DNA from: Capnocytophaga cynodegmi DSM 19736
GTDB taxonomy: Bacteria > Bacteroidota > Bacteroidia > Flavobacteriales > Flavobacteriaceae
Reading direction: 5' to 3'
NCBI RefSeq assembly: GCF_000379185.1
Contig: NZ_KB900708.1
Location: 1-61,373, forward strand
Length of the DNA stretch: 61,373 nucleotides
The position numbers and the translations under genes are program-made. Numbering within the stretch: the first letter of the stretch is position 1; every line of letters begins with the position of its first letter. Below are positions 18,078 to 27,702 of the stretch, piece after piece. The notes beneath the pieces were generated by a model, which did not search any database, was not told the DNA's origin, and was given only the letters and a program-made list of their open reading frames with translations.

Positions 18078-19067
18078 ATGTTTTTTAAACAACTAATTAA
18101 TAAAAAAATATTGGTAACTGGTGGAGCTGGCTTCATTGGTTCTAATCTTTCCGAAAAGCTCTTGGAATTAGGTGCTGTGGTAACTGTTTTAGACAACTTT
18201 GCTACAGGTCACAGACACAACATTGAACCATTTCTATCAAACAAGAACTTCACTCTAATTGAAGGTGACATTCGTGATTTAGAAACTTGCAAAAAAGCCT
18301 GTGAAAGACAAGAATTCGTATTGCATCAGGCAGCCTTAGGTTCAGTACCCCGTTCTATCAACGACCCAATCACAAGTAATGATGTAAATGTGGGAGGCTT
18401 TCTTAATATGCTTGTGGCAGCAAGAGATGCTGGAGTAAAACGTTTAGTTTACGCAGCAAGTTCCTCGACTTACGGAGATTCTAAATCGTTACCTAAAGTA
18501 GAGGATGTAATAGGCAAACCACTTTCTCCTTACGCCATTACTAAATATGTAAATGAGCTATATGCTGATGTGTTCAAGCGTACTTATAATTTTGACACAA
18601 TTGGACTTAGATATTTTAATGTCTTTGGAAGAAGACAGGACCCAAATGGAGCTTATGCTGCAGTAATTCCAAAATTTGTTATTCAGTTAATGAATCACCA
18701 GTCACCAACAATTAATGGAGACGGCACCTATTCCCGTGATTTTACTTACATTGACAATGTAATTCAGATGAATCTTCTGGCAATGATTTCAGAAAATACT
18801 AACGCTGTAAACCAAGTATATAACACAGCAGTAGGAGATAGAACTACAATTAAGGATATGGCTGAATTATTGAGAACATTTCTTGCTAAGTATGATCCAA
18901 AAATTGCAGAAGTAGAAATTCTAAATGGTCCTAATAGGTTAGGTGACGTACCTCACTCATTAGCCTCTATAGAAAAAGCACAAAAAAACTTAGGATATCA
19001 ACCTACTCATAAATTCGCTGAGGGACTAAAAGAAGCGGTAGATTGGTATTGGAAAAATTTAAAATAA
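18078..19067 (+). CDS. NAD-dependent UDP-HexNAc 4-epimerase (WbpP/TviC-like SDR)
   Basis: This 329-residue extended short-chain dehydrogenase interconverts UDP-GlcNAc and UDP-GalNAc, or their uronic acids, in the WbpP/TviC group. It has the NAD-binding GGAGFIGSNL near residue 15, the catalytic serine region AASSSTYGDS near 133, and the YxxxK pair in YAITK near 154. The segment RYFNVFGRRQDPNGAYAAVIP is typical of WbpP/TviC rather than of GalE. Its neighbour is a UDP-HexNAc 6-dehydrogenase, the same pairing as tviB-tviC in Vi antigen and wbpO-wbpP in Pseudomonas. It is the first gene of the polysaccharide operon. The exact C4 specificity is inferred. Confidence 0.87.
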   Translation: MFFKQLINKKILVTGGAGFIGSNLSEKLLELGAVVTVLDNFATGHRHNIEPFLSNKNFTLIEGDIRDLETCKKACERQEFVLHQAALGSVPRSINDPITSNDVNVGGFLNMLVAARDAGVKRLVYAASSSTYGDSKSLPKVEDVIGKPLSPYAITKYVNELYADVFKRTYNFDTIGLRYFNVFGRRQDPNGAYAAVIPKFVIQLMNHQSPTINGDGTYSRDFTYIDNVIQMNLLAMISENTNAVNQVYNTAVGDRTTIKDMAELLRTFLAKYDPKIAEVEILNGPNRLGDVPHSLASIEKAQKNLGYQPTHKFAEGLKEAVDWYWKNLK

Positions 19068-19109
19068 TTCAAATAAAGAAACTTAAAATTCATTAATAAA
19101 AGTAAGAAA

Positions 19110-20393
19110 ATGAAACACAAAATAGCTGTTATCGGTTTAGGTTATGTTGGATTGCCTTTAGCAAGGCTTTTTGCTACAAAATATCCAGTAGTTGGTTTTG
19201 ACATCAATAAAGAAAGAGTTGAAAAACTTAAGGGAGGACACGATGATACTCTAGAAGTTTCTGATGAGTTGCTTCAATCCGCATTGGTAAAAGAGAACCC
19301 TTTCAACAGCAATACCAATGGACTTCTATGTTCTGCTGAATTAAACGATATCAAAGACGCAAATATTTACATAATCACAGTTCCTACACCTGTTGACAAA
19401 AATAACCGACCTGTTTTAACCCCACTAGTAAAAGCGAGTGAAACAGTAGGAAAAGTCCTGAAAAAAGGAGACATTGTAGTATATGAATCAACTGTATATC
19501 CAGGAGCTACTGAAGAAGACTGTATCCCAGTAGTAGAAAAAACTTCAGGAATGAAATTCAATGTAGATTTCTTCGCGGGTTATTCTCCTGAGAGAATCAA
19601 CCCAGGAGACAAGGAACATACAGTAGAAAAGATTTTGAAAGTAACCTCGGGTTCTACTCCAGAAATAGGGAGAATCGTAGACGATATTTACAAATCGGTA
19701 ATTACAGCAGGTACTCATTTGGCTCCGACCATAAAAGTGGCTGAGGCGGCTAAAGTGATTGAAAATTCACAACGTGATATCAATATTGCTTTTGTTAATG
19801 AATTGGCTAAAATATTCAATTTAATGGATATTGACACACACGCTGTTTTGGCTGCTGCTGGTACAAAGTGGAACTTTTTACCTTTCAAACCGGGGTTAGT
19901 TGGCGGACATTGCATTGGTGTTGACCCATTCTACTTGGCTCAAAAGGCACAAGAATATGGCTATCATCCTGAGATTATTTTAGCAGGAAGAAGATTGAAC
20001 GATTCTATGGGTAAATATGTAGCAGAACAAGTAGTAAAGGCAATGATTAAAAAGAACATCAATGTGAATGGAGCAGAAGTATTGATGTTAGGAATTACTT
20101 TTAAAGAAAATTGTCCTGATGTTCGCAATACGAAAATTGTGGATGTGATTGCTGCTTTGGAAGATTTCGGTGTGAAAGTAACTATTTTCGATCCTTGGGC
20201 GAATCCAGAAGAAGTTAAACACGAATATGGCGTTGAAAGCTCACAAAAACTATCTTCTACAAAGTTTGATGCTGTGGTTCTTGGAGTTGCCCATGAGGAA
20301 TTTAAAAACCTAAATTTCAATGCCCTGAAAAAAGACAATGCTATTGTGTATGATGTAAAAGGAGTCCTCATAAATTCAGAAGGTAGATTATAA
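19110..20393 (+). CDS. UDP-HexNAc 6-dehydrogenase (WbpO/TviB-like nucleotide sugar dehydrogenase)
   Basis: The 427-residue enzyme oxidises C6 of a UDP-N-acetylhexosamine to the uronic acid using two NAD+. The N-terminal Rossmann motif is GLGYVGLPLARLFA near residue 9, and the catalytic cysteine lies in GGHCIGVDPFYL near 268. The C-terminal domain has GITFKENCPDVRNTK near 327. The sequence pattern is that of the WbpO/TviB branch that forms GalNAcA or GlcNAcA. With the adjacent epimerase it should supply UDP-GalNAcA or a related precursor to the surface glycan. Confidence 0.9.
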   Translation: MKHKIAVIGLGYVGLPLARLFATKYPVVGFDINKERVEKLKGGHDDTLEVSDELLQSALVKENPFNSNTNGLLCSAELNDIKDANIYIITVPTPVDKNNRPVLTPLVKASETVGKVLKKGDIVVYESTVYPGATEEDCIPVVEKTSGMKFNVDFFAGYSPERINPGDKEHTVEKILKVTSGSTPEIGRIVDDIYKSVITAGTHLAPTIKVAEAAKVIENSQRDINIAFVNELAKIFNLMDIDTHAVLAAAGTKWNFLPFKPGLVGGHCIGVDPFYLAQKAQEYGYHPEIILAGRRLNDSMGKYVAEQVVKAMIKKNINVNGAEVLMLGITFKENCPDVRNTKIVDVIAALEDFGVKVTIFDPWANPEEVKHEYGVESSQKLSSTKFDAVVLGVAHEEFKNLNFNALKKDNAIVYDVKGVLINSEGRL

Positions 20394-20404
20394 ACATCAG
20401 GCAT

Positions 20405-21811
20405 ATGAGTAGTAAACTTAAATTAGGATTATTATGGAGTATTATTGAAGTTGTAATTAAAAGGACACTAGACTTTGTTGTCAAGCTAATATTAGCAAGA
20501 TTGTTATTTCCAGAAGATTTTGGGGTAATAGGTATGGCTACCGTTTTCATATCTTTTATACAAGTTCTCAATGACGGGGGAATGGGTCCCGCAATCATAC
20601 AGAAGAGAAATTTAACACAGAAACACCTTAATACCGTCTTCTGGACCAATGTGTTTTGGTCACTGTTTTTGTACAGTTTGCTTTCGTTTGGGGTGGCTCC
20701 TTTTGTATCTAACTTTTACAATCAACCAATACTTAGTAAAATAATACCTTTCCTAAGTTTGTCTATTTTGACTAGTGCACTAAATACTGTGCACTTTGCA
20801 TTACTCAGGAGAGATTTGAAGTTTAAACAAATCGCCATAATTCGTAACGTTTCTTCTTTAATCGGTGGTTGTTACGCTGTGTACCTTGCACTTTTTGATT
20901 TTGGAATTTGGGCTCTAGTTGCCAATGAAATCGTAGCGTGTATGGTATCTGTCCCATTGTTTTACAACAAATCCAGGTGGATTCCAAAACTGCAATGGAA
21001 TTCTAAAATTTTGAAAGAAGTAGTTTCTTTTGGAGTTTTTGTAACGGGTACAAAAGTCATAATGAATATTGTGTCTAATATTGACTACCTTATTATTGGA
21101 AAATGGATTGGAGCAGCTGCATTGGGCTATTACACACTTGCGTTCATGATGACTAACTTAGTTAGTGGTCAGATTACAAGTATGCTTGACACTGTGATGT
21201 TTCCCTTTTATAGCACAATACAGAATGATATAAACAAGCTAAAGGCGTATTACTTAAAATTGATTGGATATTACGCTTTATTAATATATCCCATTATGCT
21301 AACTCTAATTCTGTTTGCAGAAGATTTGATTAATCTATTTTTTGGCGAAAAATGGGGTGAGGTCGTTTTACCTTTAAGAGTTTTAGCATTAGCCGTGATG
21401 ATAAATGTTCTGACAAGTGGCTATAACCTATTGTTTAGAAGTACTGGTAATCCCAAATATGAGTTTAAAATCCAACAAATAACCTCTTTAGCAGTTTATT
21501 TACCGTGCATTTTGATTGGAGTTTACTCATATGGTGTAGTCGGAGCTGCAACAGGGATACTATTATCGAAAATAATCAATATTTTTGTCCACTTGCATGT
21601 ATTAAATAAGTACTTCAAGATTCAAGGCTTTGAAATTTTTAAACAAGTGTACAAAATTATAGTTCTTTGTTTAGTAACTTCTGTCGTTGTGTTGTTACTA
21701 CGATTACTAAGAATTGACAACCAACTAATTTTCGTTGTGTACATATTAACGCTAAGCATTTCTTACATTAAAATTTTCAAAAATAAACTGATAATTTTAT
21801 TAAAAAAATAA
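20405..21811 (+). CDS. wzx: polysaccharide flippase, Wzx/PST family
   Basis: This 468-residue integral membrane protein has about twelve to fourteen hydrophobic segments. The N-terminal pattern LLWSIIEVVIKRTLDFVVKL and LARLLFPEDFGVIGMATVFI is typical of the WzxC/TuaB branch of oligosaccharide flippases. It should move undecaprenyl-PP-linked repeat units across the inner membrane. Together with the probable Wzy polymerase it points to a Wzx/Wzy-dependent capsule or O-antigen. It starts 11 bp after the dehydrogenase gene and ends 4 bp before the next glycosyltransferase. Confidence 0.9.
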   Translation: MSSKLKLGLLWSIIEVVIKRTLDFVVKLILARLLFPEDFGVIGMATVFISFIQVLNDGGMGPAIIQKRNLTQKHLNTVFWTNVFWSLFLYSLLSFGVAPFVSNFYNQPILSKIIPFLSLSILTSALNTVHFALLRRDLKFKQIAIIRNVSSLIGGCYAVYLALFDFGIWALVANEIVACMVSVPLFYNKSRWIPKLQWNSKILKEVVSFGVFVTGTKVIMNIVSNIDYLIIGKWIGAAALGYYTLAFMMTNLVSGQITSMLDTVMFPFYSTIQNDINKLKAYYLKLIGYYALLIYPIMLTLILFAEDLINLFFGEKWGEVVLPLRVLALAVMINVLTSGYNLLFRSTGNPKYEFKIQQITSLAVYLPCILIGVYSYGVVGAATGILLSKIINIFVHLHVLNKYFKIQGFEIFKQVYKIIVLCLVTSVVVLLLRLLRIDNQLIFVVYILTLSISYIKIFKNKLIILLKK

Positions 21812-21815
21812 ACTT

Positions 21816-22946
21816 ATGAAAGTTTTAACTATAATAAATTCCGCAAATATGGGAGGAATTGAAAAAACTCTTTTATCTTGTTTAAACCATATGAAGGAAG
21901 AAAAATTAAGTATGTCAATCTTATGCTATGAACCTCTTGGTGTTTTGGAAAAAAAATTCAGGAAGCTAGGGGTCGATTTTCTTTATATAAAGAAAACGGG
22001 AATGATCGTGTTGGATGCTTTACAAATTCTCCTCATACTATTGAGGCATAAATTTGATTTGGTACATAGCCGTTTTGGATTTACCTCAGGAGGCTTTGTA
22101 TTGGGTTCAAAATTAGTTGGAAAGAAAATTTACGTTTCACTACATAGTACAGAACCTTCGTCTTTGAAAAAGTTTAAATCTAACAAGCTTTTATTCAGAA
22201 TGTTATTTTTTCATCTCAAGATTCATAAGTACATAACAATGAGATTTGCTGACAAGATAATAGGACACTCAAAATCTAATCTTTATTCTAATTATCCTGA
22301 ATGGAAAACTAATAAAAAATTTCAATTGATTTACAATGGGATAGACTTTGATACATTGGATAATGATCTTGAAGAGAGTGAAAAACTAAATATTTTTAAG
22401 AAGGTTGATGATTTTGTAATTCTACATATAGGTAATTTTAGACCTGTAAAGAATCATTCTTTACTTATAGAAGGTTTTCATGATTTAAATCCAAAGTACA
22501 ACAACTACAAACTGATCTTAGTAGGTGATGGAGAATCACTAACAACAATAAAGAAAAGAGTTAAGGAATTGGATATATCTGACCACGTTTTTTTTGCTGG
22601 ATTTGATGAGAATATAGGCAAATATCTTGAAAAAGCAGATTTATTTGTTCTGCCTTCACTAACCGAAGGTTTAGGAAATGTACTCATTGAAGCACAGTAT
22701 AAGGGCATTCCTATTTGTGTTTCTAATATTCCTCCACTTTATGAGTCTGGGTACAGAGAATATCATAAGTATTATTTTGACCCAAGTGATAAAAAAATGA
22801 TGGTTGAGAAATTGAATCAAATAATATCTGACATAAAGCAAAACAAATTGAATGACACAATCAATGAAGCTCGTAAATATGTAATAAAGAACTTTTCCAT
22901 CAAATCAATGACATTAAAACTATTGAATTTATATTATGAAAAGTAA
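21816..22946 (+). CDS. glycosyltransferase, family 4 type
   Basis: This 376-residue GT-B glycosyltransferase begins with an N-terminal Rossmann-like half (ANMGGIEKTLLSCL near residue 11, the acceptor-binding glycine loop). The C-terminal donor-binding half carries GNFRPVKNHSLLIEGF near 205 and the EX7E-type segment LPSLTEGLGNVLIEAQ near 285. It should add one sugar of the repeat unit; donor and acceptor are unknown. It is 4 bp after wzx, and the next gene starts within its last 11 bp. Confidence 0.88.
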   Translation: MKVLTIINSANMGGIEKTLLSCLNHMKEEKLSMSILCYEPLGVLEKKFRKLGVDFLYIKKTGMIVLDALQILLILLRHKFDLVHSRFGFTSGGFVLGSKLVGKKIYVSLHSTEPSSLKKFKSNKLLFRMLFFHLKIHKYITMRFADKIIGHSKSNLYSNYPEWKTNKKFQLIYNGIDFDTLDNDLEESEKLNIFKKVDDFVILHIGNFRPVKNHSLLIEGFHDLNPKYNNYKLILVGDGESLTTIKKRVKELDISDHVFFAGFDENIGKYLEKADLFVLPSLTEGLGNVLIEAQYKGIPICVSNIPPLYESGYREYHKYYFDPSDKKMMVEKLNQIISDIKQNKLNDTINEARKYVIKNFSIKSMTLKLLNLYYEK

Positions 22947-24120
22947 GCCTTTATCATCCCATCTTGATTTTAGTGAAAAAGTCCTATCTATAACGATAGC
23001 TGGCTTAGCTTTGTTGTCTTGTTCACCTATAGTTTTATTTGATCTTAACGAGTCTCTCATCTTATTATTTTGTGCATTTTTTTTTATTTTACTTATAAGG
23101 CAATTTATAAAAGAAAAGTTTTGTTTAGAAAACTCGGTCATTATTACATTTTTTTTTAGCATTACGACATTTTTATACGTAGCATTCCCTTTTAGAGAAT
23201 ATGATCGTTTTTCACCCTCGACAATATGGTTACTTTTATTTTCCACAATTCTGCTACTACGAAGGATTATTCTAATAAAAGCCTTTAATATTTTTTCTAC
23301 CGCAATATATTGGGTGTGTATAACATCATTTATTATTTTACTTCTGAATGCCGCCAACATTTCGCTACCCAATCAAATTATTCCAAGGGGTGATGTAGGG
23401 GGATATTTCACATCTTATTTTATTTCAATAAAACTAAGCGGACAAGAATATTCTATGTTTGGTATAAACTTGTATAGGTTAAGTGGTATATTTGCTGAGC
23501 CTGGTCATTTTGGCTTAGTTCTAACTATGATTCTATATACATACAAAGGCATAATGAAAAGTATAAAAGGAAAGGTAATTCTACTAACCTCCTTGCTCAC
23601 ACTTTCCTTTGGTACTTTTGTATTATTATTCGGGCTTCTATTAAAGTATATTATTTTAGAAAAAAAAATACGATTATTTTTCCTCATTGGATTAGCCATA
23701 TTACTGTTTTTCTCGCTAACCCCTGTGGAAATCATTGAGCGTTTTTTTCTTGACAAAGCTGAAGGTTCTTTAGAAGAAAGAACTTCTAATTATTTTCTGA
23801 ATTTTTACAATTCATTTCTACAAAGTGGTAATATTTTAATAGGAGAAGGAAGAGATATTTTAGAGATTAACAACATCAGAAATTCTGATTATAGAGGTTT
23901 TGTCATACGCTACGGTTTTTTAGGCATATTATTGTTTTGCTGTATCATGTTATCAATGTACTGGAAAAAAGACATCACCATCAAGTTCCTAGGTTTTTTC
24001 TATTTCTTAATAGTTTTAATGCATAGATCCTGGTTTGTAGATTACTTTGCTTTTTTATTTTTCCTGTTGGTTTTAACATACAACTTACATCACAATGATA
24101 GTCAAGGAAAATCTGCATGA
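22936..24120 (+). CDS. wzy: probable polysaccharide polymerase (Wzy-like multispanning membrane protein)
   Basis: The 394-residue protein is almost wholly hydrophobic with about eleven membrane segments. A larger extracytoplasmic loop around residues 140-190 contains SGIFAEPGHFGLVLTMIL, a common feature of O-antigen polymerases (EPGxxG). No other locus gene fits the Wzy role. Wzy proteins share little sequence, so the call is based on topology, loop motif and its position between wzx and the glycosyltransferases. The start overlaps the preceding glycosyltransferase gene by 11 bp. Confidence 0.7.
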   Translation: MKSKPLSSHLDFSEKVLSITIAGLALLSCSPIVLFDLNESLILLFCAFFFILLIRQFIKEKFCLENSVIITFFFSITTFLYVAFPFREYDRFSPSTIWLLLFSTILLLRRIILIKAFNIFSTAIYWVCITSFIILLLNAANISLPNQIIPRGDVGGYFTSYFISIKLSGQEYSMFGINLYRLSGIFAEPGHFGLVLTMILYTYKGIMKSIKGKVILLTSLLTLSFGTFVLLFGLLLKYIILEKKIRLFFLIGLAILLFFSLTPVEIIERFFLDKAEGSLEERTSNYFLNFYNSFLQSGNILIGEGRDILEINNIRNSDYRGFVIRYGFLGILLFCCIMLSMYWKKDITIKFLGFFYFLIVLMHRSWFVDYFAFLFFLLVLTYNLHHNDSQGKSA

Positions 24121-24530
24121 ATCATATTAAACAAATGTTTACTTAAATAATCTATATAATGGATAGTCAAAAGATAAAAACACTGATACAAAGTATTTAT
24201 ACTTAGTGTACAGGGAATATTTGAAGTTAAGATATAATTAGTTCCAGTTCGGAAGGAATCTATCCTTACACTGTCTGAATATGATCCTCTCTAGAATTGG
24301 TCTTCAAATCCTCTCATCTTGAGAGATAACTTGAAAATTATGTTTATAGCCAATTGAGGCTTATCATAGTCTCTGTTTTTATGAACATTAGGCATAAAAA
24401 ATTAATTCCATCTATAAAGGAAAAAATAAAGAAGTAATTTCTTTGGTTTTTAACTCCCACAGTGATAGCAACAAAAATGTTTTAAGTCGCACATATATTA
24501 CAAACTAAAAAAATAATTTAAAAATACAGT
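24121..24530. other. non-coding gap within the polysaccharide locus, possible decayed sequence
   Basis: No gene can be supported in these 410 bp. On the minus strand a short open stretch (24291-24395) reads as 34 residues from an ATG, beginning MPNVHKNRDYDKPQLA, then meets a stop. It might be a remnant of a transposase or other gene, but I cannot name it. The gap breaks the otherwise tight spacing of the operon, so the following genes may have their own promoter. Confidence 0.35.
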
Positions 24531-25691
24531 ATGAAGCCCAAACTTTTTCGCGTCACAACTATTTCTGGATCCCTAAAACTTTTAAAAGGACAGTACCGTT
24601 TCATGTCAGATCATGGGTTCGAGGTTATCGGAATCTCAAGCAAAGGAAGACATCTTGATGACATAAGAAAAGATGAAGAAATTAGAACTATCGCCTTGGA
24701 GATGACTCGTACCATTTCACTATTAAAGGACTTGAAATCACTATTTCAATTCTATAAAATATGTAAAAAAGAACGTCCTTTGATTGTGCATACTCACACT
24801 CCAAAAGCAGGAATTGTAGGAATGTTGGGAGCCAAACTAGCAGGTGTTCCAATTCGCTTACATACTGTCGCTGGATTACCTTTGGTAGAGTCTAGTGGAA
24901 TAAAACGAAAAATATTAGATTTTGTGGAAAGGTTAACCTACTCCTGTGCTAGTAGAATTTATCCAAATTCTAAAAAAATGTATGAATTCATTATAAAAAA
25001 CAATTACACCTCCAAAGGTAAACTAAAGGTTATTGCTAATGGTTCGTCAAACGGAATTGACACTCAATTTTTCTCTCCTGATAGAATCACAGAAGAAAAG
25101 AAAAGCCTATTAAAAAGAAAATTAAATATTTCAGATAGTGATTTTGTTCTCATATTTGTTGGGCGAATTGTAGGAGATAAGGGAATAAATGAGTTAGTAC
25201 AAGCTTTTGTAGAGCTCAACAATCCTCAAATGAAGCTTCTACTCGTGGGAAGTCAAGAGAAAGAACTTGATCCCCTAAAAAAGCAAACATTGATAGCTTT
25301 AGAAAAAAATAAAAACATTTTATCTGTGGGGTTTCAAGATGATGTTCGCCCATATTTTGCTATCTCAAAAGCGTTAGTATTTCCTAGTTATAGGGAAGGT
25401 TTCCCAAACGTAGTAATGCAGGCAGGAGCAATGGAAGTACCAAGCATTGTATCAGATATCAATGGATGTAATGAAATCATCGTCAGCGGTGAAAATGGAA
25501 TTGTTATTCCAGTCAAGAACACCGAGGAACTAAAAAAATCAATAACAACTTTGTTTAAAAATAACGTACTTTATAACAAGCTCAAAAGTAATTGCCGAAG
25601 AATGATTGTTAATCGTTACGAACAAAAGATTATTTGGAGTTCCTTATTGAGGGAATATCAAAACCTTTTGAAACAACACTCAAAAGAATAA
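24531..25691 (+). CDS. glycosyltransferase, family 4 type
   Basis: The 386-residue GT-B enzyme has an N-terminal segment VTTISGSLKLLKGQYRFM and HTHTPKAGIVGMLGAKLAGV near residue 87. The latter is characteristic of the GT4 branch seen with capsule and O-antigen transferases (WbpH/WbpT, CapM types). The donor-side motifs are FVGRIVGDKGINEL near 208 and the EX7E-type segment FPSYREGFPNVVMQAGAMEV near 283. It should act on a HexNAc or HexNAcA donor, but the specificity is not readable. It starts after the 410-bp gap and ends 14 bp before the next glycosyltransferase. Confidence 0.88.
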   Translation: MKPKLFRVTTISGSLKLLKGQYRFMSDHGFEVIGISSKGRHLDDIRKDEEIRTIALEMTRTISLLKDLKSLFQFYKICKKERPLIVHTHTPKAGIVGMLGAKLAGVPIRLHTVAGLPLVESSGIKRKILDFVERLTYSCASRIYPNSKKMYEFIIKNNYTSKGKLKVIANGSSNGIDTQFFSPDRITEEKKSLLKRKLNISDSDFVLIFVGRIVGDKGINELVQAFVELNNPQMKLLLVGSQEKELDPLKKQTLIALEKNKNILSVGFQDDVRPYFAISKALVFPSYREGFPNVVMQAGAMEVPSIVSDINGCNEIIVSGENGIVIPVKNTEELKKSITTLFKNNVLYNKLKSNCRRMIVNRYEQKIIWSSLLREYQNLLKQHSKE

Positions 25692-25705
25692 TTAGCCATA
25701 ATTCG

Positions 25706-26701
25706 ATGAAACTATCCATCATAATCCCCATCTATAACAGCGAGAGATACTTGGGAGGATGTATTCAAAGTCTTTTTGATCAAAAAATCCCACAAGATGA
25801 TTTTGAAATTATTTTAATTAATGATGGTTCTAGCGACCAAAGCTTGAGTGTCTGCCATAAACTATCTAAAAAATATGGAAATATAAAAATAATTTCTCAA
25901 ATAAATAAAGGTCAAAGTGCTGCCAGAAATGTTGGATTTAGAAAAGCAAAAGGCAAGTATATTTTTTTCATGGATTCTGATGATCACCTAAAATCAGGCT
26001 ATTTAAATCATTTTTTAAAGGTAATAGAAGCGAAGAAACTGGATTTTTTAGGTTTTGGAAATTACAAAACCTCAAAGATGTATCGTTTTTCTGATGATTT
26101 TCGCAACTTAGAAATCACAATTGAAGGAGATGGACATAATATAATAGCAAATTATCAGTATTACAATGGTTCATCCTGGTATCTATTTGAAAGAGAACTC
26201 GCAGAAGAAATTCAATTTGAAGAAGGACGTACATGTGAGGATGTTATTTTCACCACCTTGCTTCTTCTAAAAGTGAAAAATGGATGCATATATAGCAATA
26301 AAATTTATGGTTACTACGCAAATAGTGAATCGACTCTGAAATCCAAAAAACAGGAACAGTTATGTAAAGTGACTAATGATATGTTTTATGTCGCTCTGCG
26401 ATTTAGTGAAATTATAGAGCAAACTGACTTTAAGGAAAATATGAAAGTTTTTAATCGACTAAAATCAAGACAAGAATCATACACGTACTTCGCTATTGTT
26501 CGTTTCCTCAGAAGTAAAAGAAAATACTCCGAACTGGAAAAGTTTTTGTCAGATTTGAAAGAATGTAGATATCAAGCATATCCGATTACCAACTTCAAAG
26601 GATATAATAGAAGAGATAAATTGTTAATCAAATGCTTCAACAATAAATTCTTCTTACAAACTTTCATAAAGTTCAATAGACTTTTAAACATTTTTAAATA
26701 G
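25706..26701 (+). CDS. glycosyltransferase, family 2 (GT-A)
   Basis: This 331-residue GT2 enzyme starts with MKLSIIIPIYNSERYLGGCI. It contains ILINDGSSDQS near residue 33, NKGQSAARNVGFRKAKGKYI near 64 and the metal-binding DSDD near 88 (FFMDSDDHLKS). The C-terminal 100 residues are variable. I chose the ATG at 25706 because the longer in-frame form begins inside the previous gene and the family motif starts right at this methionine. It should add one sugar to the lipid-linked repeat unit. Confidence 0.88.
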   Translation: MKLSIIIPIYNSERYLGGCIQSLFDQKIPQDDFEIILINDGSSDQSLSVCHKLSKKYGNIKIISQINKGQSAARNVGFRKAKGKYIFFMDSDDHLKSGYLNHFLKVIEAKKLDFLGFGNYKTSKMYRFSDDFRNLEITIEGDGHNIIANYQYYNGSSWYLFERELAEEIQFEEGRTCEDVIFTTLLLLKVKNGCIYSNKIYGYYANSESTLKSKKQEQLCKVTNDMFYVALRFSEIIEQTDFKENMKVFNRLKSRQESYTYFAIVRFLRSKRKYSELEKFLSDLKECRYQAYPITNFKGYNRRDKLLIKCFNNKFFLQTFIKFNRLLNIFK

Positions 26702-26736
26702 TACAAAAACACATCTATTATAATTCAAAGTTCACA

Positions 26737-27702
26737 ATGAACATACTCATAACCTCCGCTGGACGGCGGGTTTCTTTGGTTAATTTTTTTCAGAAAGAGA
26801 TAAAACATTTAAATCCTGAGAATAAGGTTTATACGGTAGATTTAAATCCAAGCTTAGCTCCTGCTTGTGTAATTTCAGACGGTTACAAAAAAACTTGTAG
26901 TGTAACTGCTCCCGATTATATCGAAAATCTATTAAATATTTGTCAGTTATGGAATATAAAGATAATTATCCCAACGATTGACACCGAACTTTTAACTCTT
27001 GCCAAACACAAACAACTGATCTTAGATAATGGTATAATACCCATAATTTCATCGTTGGATTTTATAGACAAGTGTAGAGATAAAAGAAAAATTAATCAAT
27101 TTTTTGTAAGTAACAACATTGAAATTCCGAAAACTATTGATAAAAAAAAACTAGAGTTTCCTCTATTTATAAAACCTTATGATGGTTCAGCAAGCAAAGG
27201 TTCTATGTTGATAAATGACGCATCAGAGCTTAAAGAATATCATTTGAATAATCCTAAATTGATGTTCTTGGAGTACATTGATAAATCTCAATATGAAGAA
27301 TTTTCCATTGACACATATTATGACAAATATAATACGTTAAAGTGTTTGGTCCCTCGCAAGAGAATTTTTGTGCGTGCTGGAGAAATTAGTAAAGGAATTA
27401 CCAGAAAAAATGAACTTATAGATTTCATCAAAACTCGCTTAAACAAAATAGAAGGAGCTGTGGGTTGCCTCACGATGCAATTCTTCTTCAATCCTAATAC
27501 TAAACGAGTTGTCGGAATCGAAATTAATCCACGATTCGGAGGAGGTTATCCACTAAGTTATTTGGCTGGCGCCAATTTTCCCAAATTCATTATTGATGAG
27601 TACATCCTAAATAAAGAAATTCAACCTTTCGATAATTGGGAAGATAATTTATTGATGCTTCGTTATGATAACGAGATTTTAGTACACGACTATGAGGAAT
27701 AA
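26737..27702 (+). CDS. ATP-grasp ligase (first copy)
   Basis: The 321-residue protein has the N-terminal pre-ATP-grasp segment ILITSAGRRVSLVNFF and a CarB-like ATP-grasp domain with FIKPYDGSASKGSM near residue 144. Its C-terminal metal-binding motif is EINPRFGGGYPLSYLAG near 257. ATP-grasp enzymes of this kind activate a carboxylate as acyl phosphate and join it to an amine or thiol. It is related to the second ATP-grasp at 33528-34538. Its 3' end overlaps a ruined HAD hydrolase gene, a frequent partner in surface-glycan loci. The substrate is unknown; joining an amino or hydroxy acid to a sugar amine is one plausible role. Confidence 0.85.
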   Translation: MNILITSAGRRVSLVNFFQKEIKHLNPENKVYTVDLNPSLAPACVISDGYKKTCSVTAPDYIENLLNICQLWNIKIIIPTIDTELLTLAKHKQLILDNGIIPIISSLDFIDKCRDKRKINQFFVSNNIEIPKTIDKKKLEFPLFIKPYDGSASKGSMLINDASELKEYHLNNPKLMFLEYIDKSQYEEFSIDTYYDKYNTLKCLVPRKRIFVRAGEISKGITRKNELIDFIKTRLNKIEGAVGCLTMQFFFNPNTKRVVGIEINPRFGGGYPLSYLAGANFPKFIIDEYILNKEIQPFDNWEDNLLMLRYDNEILVHDYEE

